A stretch of DNA of 64,000 nucleotides from contig NZ_CP045178.1 of the NCBI RefSeq assembly GCF_009296025.1, positions 3,286,001 to 3,350,000 of the forward strand, given 5' to 3'. The notes below the pieces were generated by a model. That model was not told the origin of the DNA, did no database searches, and saw only the letters and a list, made by a program, of their open reading frames with translations. Shown in pieces: positions 61,338 through 64,000 of the stretch. Each line of letters opens with the position of its first letter. Position 1 is the stretch's first letter. The translations under genes and the position numbers were made by a program. Origin of the DNA: Streptomyces tsukubensis (lineage in GTDB: Bacteria; Actinomycetota; Actinomycetes; Streptomycetales; Streptomycetaceae).

Positions 61338-62201
61338 GTGAGCACATTGCCTCTCGCCCTGCTGCTCACGACCGCTGCCGCCACGGTCGTGAGTGCCGCC
61401 GCCGCCGTCAGTGCCGCCTATGGAATCAGGAAGCAGATCACGTCCTTGCGCGCCGAACTCGCCGCGCAAGCCCTCGCCGACCGCACGGGGCACACTGACC
61501 GGATCTCGGTGCCCGCGGCTCGCACCTCCGAGACCGACACCGAAGCGATAAGGACCGCCGTCGCCGAGGCTCTCGCCGACGAACGGGAACGCGAACTGGC
61601 CGAGGCCCGCGCCTTCTGGGCGGCCCAGGAGTCCAGGGACATCACGGACGCGCCTTCGCTGCTCTCCGGCCTCTCGGGCTTCGGCGACGACCTTTTCACG
61701 CCGCACCAGTCCGAGCTGGTGGGCATGGAGTACGCGGAGGGCGCGGAGTTCGCGGACGGCCTGGACGAGCCCGAGTTCGCGGAGGCACCGGAGGGGCCGG
61801 GCACCGCCGAGTTCCCCGAGGACTCCCCCGAGCTGGCCGCGGCCCGCCGCAGGCACCCCTCGCACCCCGACTTCGTCCCGTCGCAGCCCTCTCCCGTCAG
61901 CGGCGGCCACGACACGACCGTCCTGCGGCTTGAGCGGCTCGCCTCGGCCCGTACGGCGCTCACGGATGTGCGCCCCGGCCCGCTCGGCACCCTGGACGTG
62001 TACGTCTTCGAGGACGGTACGACGCTCTGCATGACCCCGGGACACAGGGAGACGGCGGAACTGCTGGCCGACGCGCTGCGCGACGGCGAATCGCCTTACC
62101 TGCTCGGCGGCTCCGGCGTCTCGGGCGCCTTCGCCCTCACCTTCTCCTTCGGCGAGCGGACCATCTACCTGCTGGCGGACCGGGTCATCGCCTCCGTCTG
62201 A
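61338..62201 (+). CDS. Conserved hypothetical membrane-anchored protein
   Basis: A 287-residue protein. One N-terminal hydrophobic helix (LPLALLLTTAAATVVSAAAAVSAAYG) is followed by a coiled stretch (RKQITSLRAELAAQALADR; ADERERELAEARAFWAAQE). An acidic low-complexity region (about 130-175; EGAEFADGLDEPEFAEAPEGP) leads to a globular C-terminus (DVYVFEDGTTLCMTPGHRETAELLADALRDGESPYLLGGSGVSGAFALTFSFGERTIYLLADR). I recognise no catalytic motif. The GTG start at 61338 follows ggag, 9 bases upstream. Confidence 0.75.
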   Translation: MSTLPLALLLTTAAATVVSAAAAVSAAYGIRKQITSLRAELAAQALADRTGHTDRISVPAARTSETDTEAIRTAVAEALADERERELAEARAFWAAQESRDITDAPSLLSGLSGFGDDLFTPHQSELVGMEYAEGAEFADGLDEPEFAEAPEGPGTAEFPEDSPELAAARRRHPSHPDFVPSQPSPVSGGHDTTVLRLERLASARTALTDVRPGPLGTLDVYVFEDGTTLCMTPGHRETAELLADALRDGESPYLLGGSGVSGAFALTFSFGERTIYLLADRVIASV

Positions 62202-62225
62202 GGGGCGGCCGGGCTGCGGGGCGCC

Positions 62226-62570
62226 TCACACGGCGGCCCGCCGTTGCGCCTCCTCCACCATCGCGACCGCCCGGTCGACCTGCCCGGTCTCTTCGAGTAC
62301 GACGGCCAGGTCGTGCGCGGCGACGGTGATCTGATCGGCCACGGCGAACATTCCCGCCTCGGGCATCACCCGGGGCTCGGCCTCCTCGACCGCCGCTCCG
62401 CGCGCCCCCGCGAGGCGCTCCGCTTCGAGCCGCTGAGCCCACGCCGAGAGTCCACGCGCCAGTTCGAGCGCCTCCGCCGCCGCGCTCCGCTGGAGCCGGC
62501 TCTGCGGTGCGGCCCGCAACCGGTCGGCGAAAGAGTCCACGGCAGTCGTCAAACGCGTCGTATCAAGCAC
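62226..62570 (-). CDS. Small helical conserved protein
   Basis: A 114-residue, Ala/Glu/Arg-rich, fully helical-looking protein (VLDTTRLTTAVDSFADRLRAAPQSRLQRSAAAEALELARGLSAWAQRLEAERLAG...) with heptad-like leucines. The end MFAVADQITVAAHDLAVVLEETGQVDRAVAMVEEAQRRAAV is the best-ordered part. The GTG at 62570 is the likely start. It ends close to the convergent neighbour. Function unknown. Confidence 0.65.
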   Translation of the reverse strand: MLDTTRLTTAVDSFADRLRAAPQSRLQRSAAAEALELARGLSAWAQRLEAERLAGARGAAVEEAEPRVMPEAGMFAVADQITVAAHDLAVVLEETGQVDRAVAMVEEAQRRAAV

Positions 62571-62672
62571 CCCGCTGACCCTACGCGCCGGTCCCCGACT
62601 GTTGCCAACACCCGCTCGCTCAGGCACGGTGACGTGAAGGCCAGGCCACATCGAACGCGTCCGGAGGCGCCG

Positions 62673-62903
62673 ATGTCCCAAGTCTTCTCCGAGGAGACCC
62701 ACCGTAATCTGCTCGCCCGCATCCCCCACTGCACCGGCCGCGAAGTCTCCGACTGGCTGCGCGCCGTCGACGACGGCCCCTCCCTCCTGCGTTTCGAGGA
62801 GAAGGTGAGCTGGCTCCGTTCCGAGCACGACCTCGCGTACGGACACGCGAAAGCGATCGTCCACGAATACGACCTGAGGCGGGCCGCACGGAAACTCGTG
62901 TGA
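62673..62903 (+). CDS. DUF4287 family protein
   Basis: A 76-residue protein: MSQVFSEETHRNLLARIPHCTGREVSDWLRAVDDGPSLLRFEEKVSWLRSEHDLAYGHAKAIVHEYDLRRAARKL. It matches the short DUF4287 helical domain (with the conserved W.LK/R..H.L..GHA..IV.E pattern). ATG 62673 has cggagg 7 bases upstream. Cellular role unknown. Confidence 0.85.
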   Translation: MSQVFSEETHRNLLARIPHCTGREVSDWLRAVDDGPSLLRFEEKVSWLRSEHDLAYGHAKAIVHEYDLRRAARKLV

Positions 62904-62953
62904 GCCGGACCGAGGCCCCACCGCCATCAAATCGCGGACCGACAGATACACAG

Positions 62954-62999
62954 ATATGGCGAAGGGCCCGCGGATCACTCCGCGGGCCCTTCGCCATAT
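62954..62999. terminator. Bidirectional terminator, 21-bp perfect stem
   Basis: atatggcgaagggcccgcgg and one more base (62954-62974) pair without mismatch to 62979-62999 around a 4-base loop, between the convergent DUF4287 and Bax-inhibitor genes. Confidence 0.93.
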
Positions 63000-63053
63000 G
63001 GCCCTTCAGCTACCGTCGGCTACCGCGCGACGGGTGAGCCATATCCACGTCCG

Positions 63054-63959
63054 TCAGTCATTGCCCTGAAGGATCGCGATCAGCCGCAGGAACTCCATGT
63101 AGATCCAGACCAGCGTGACCGTCAGGCCGAACGCGGCCATCCACGCTTCCTCACGCGGAGCGCCGTACCTGACACCGTCCTCGACCTGCTTGAAGTCGAG
63201 GGCCAGGAAGCACGCGCCGAGCAGCACGCCGATGACACCGAAGGCGATACCGAGGCCGCCGCTGCGGAAGCCGAGCCCGTCGCCGCCACCGAAGACGGAG
63301 AAGAGCAGGTTGACGGCCATGAGGAGAAGGAACCCCATGGCGGCGGCCATCACGAAGCCGTAGAACCGGCGGTTGACCCGGATCCAGCCCGCCCGGTAAG
63401 CGACGAGGACACCGACGAAGACGGCGATGGTGCCGATCACCGCCTGCATGGCGGCGCCGCTGGCGACGTGCGTGTCGACGACGTTGCTCAGGACGCCGAG
63501 GAAGACACCTTCGAGCGCCGCGTACGTCAGGATCAGCGCGGGCGAGGCCTTGCGCTTGAACGACTGGACGAGGCCGAGCACCATCGCGACGAGGCCGAAG
63601 CCGATGGCGATGCCGTACGACTTCGGCAGGTTGGCCGCGTCGACCGGCAGCAGCGCCCAGGCGAGCGCGGCCGTGACGACGAGGACACCAAGGGTGGTGG
63701 CCGTGCGCATGACGACGTCGTCCATCGTCATACGTCCTGCGGCGGGCGCCTGCGGGGGCGCGCCCTGGAGGTCCTGCTGCGCATAGGGGTTGTTCGCGTA
63801 CGGGTTGGCGTACGTGTCGCCGGCCGGAGCCTGCGCGTACGGGTTGCCCTGCACGGTCCCGACTGCGGGGCCCCCGGCCTGCGGCGCCGCGTTGAACCCC
63901 GCGTAGCCGTTGTCGCGGCTGAACCCCCGTCGCGAGAAGACCGGGTTGCTGCTCCTCAT
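63054..63959 (-). CDS. Bax inhibitor-1 / YccA family membrane protein
   Basis: A 301-residue protein with a disordered N-terminal third rich in Asn/Pro/Tyr/Ala (NPYANNPYAQQDLQGAPP), then seven membrane helices (for example TLGVLVVTAALAWALLP, YGFVMAAAMGFLLLMAVNLLF, IAFGVIGVLLGACFLALDF and the terminal TLVWIYMEFLRLIAIL). The acidic pair needed for ion release in BI-1 proteins may be in LDFKQVEDG. ATG 63959 has ggaggag upstream. Homologues conduct or leak Ca2+ or protons; the role in Streptomyces is unknown. Confidence 0.92.
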   Translation of the reverse strand: MRSSNPVFSRRGFSRDNGYAGFNAAPQAGGPAVGTVQGNPYAQAPAGDTYANPYANNPYAQQDLQGAPPQAPAAGRMTMDDVVMRTATTLGVLVVTAALAWALLPVDAANLPKSYGIAIGFGLVAMVLGLVQSFKRKASPALILTYAALEGVFLGVLSNVVDTHVASGAAMQAVIGTIAVFVGVLVAYRAGWIRVNRRFYGFVMAAAMGFLLLMAVNLLFSVFGGGDGLGFRSGGLGIAFGVIGVLLGACFLALDFKQVEDGVRYGAPREEAWMAAFGLTVTLVWIYMEFLRLIAILQGND

Positions 63960-64000
63960 TTCACTCCTCCATGGCCACCCTGTGTGGCCTTGCGCCCAGA

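Overview
The window is chromosomal DNA of a high-GC filamentous actinomycete, almost certainly Streptomyces. Codons nearly always end in G or C, GTG starts are frequent, and intergenic DNA is very GC-rich. The gene set is also typical: a multi-paralogue LCP cluster, Scr1/WhiJ-type regulators, a partner-switching sigma factor next to hut genes, and roadblock proteins. From memory the order of the core genes resembles the S. coelicolor region with purE/purK, sigI and hutI/hutU; no database was consulted.

Region 1 (1-15,300) concerns the cell envelope: a sugar nucleotidyltransferase (with a local double frameshift), a peptidoglycan-recognition amidase, a TIGR03089 protein, five LytR-CpsA-Psr (LCP) proteins, a family 2 glycosyltransferase, a hotdog thioesterase and a small secreted protein. 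LCP proteins attach glycopolymers to the wall, so this block, with ugd and gtrA further right, looks like wall-glycopolymer assembly.

Region 2 (15,400-21,830) is accessory: a winged-helix protein, an orphan ribbon-helix-helix protein, a long near-perfect palindrome, and a three-gene cassette (small protein, DUF6879, Scr1-type XRE regulator) present twice in tandem with the first copy decayed. Four small genes (one DUF7848) follow, closed by a strong terminator.

Region 3 (21,990-36,900) is housekeeping and regulation: acyl-CoA dehydrogenase, UDP-glucose dehydrogenase, VOC protein, M19 dipeptidase, purE-purK, GtrA, a two-component pair, a POT peptide transporter preceded by 1.15 kb of repeat-rich DNA, and a sigma / anti-sigma / anti-anti-sigma module.

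Region 4 (36,990-44,200) is histidine degradation (hutI, hutF, an M20 amidohydrolase in the place of HutG, hutU), divergent from a PLP decarboxylase-like gene across an array of 13-14 bp repeats.

Region 5 (44,470-54,040) holds a roadblock operon without GTPase or kinase, a membrane protein, then an RpiR regulator, an NCS1 permease and a complete OpuC-type ABC importer. The last three are linked by a 39-bp composite motif found three times with identical internal spacing, the strongest candidate for an undescribed regulon here.

Region 6 (54,040-64,000) contains a 181-bp MITE-like element inserted at a stop codon, small membrane proteins, cystathionine beta-synthase, an SGNH esterase, a thiolase, several tandem-repeat tracts including seven perfect 17-bp copies, and a Bax-inhibitor-1 family protein. 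No tRNA, rRNA, CRISPR array or complete insertion sequence was seen.
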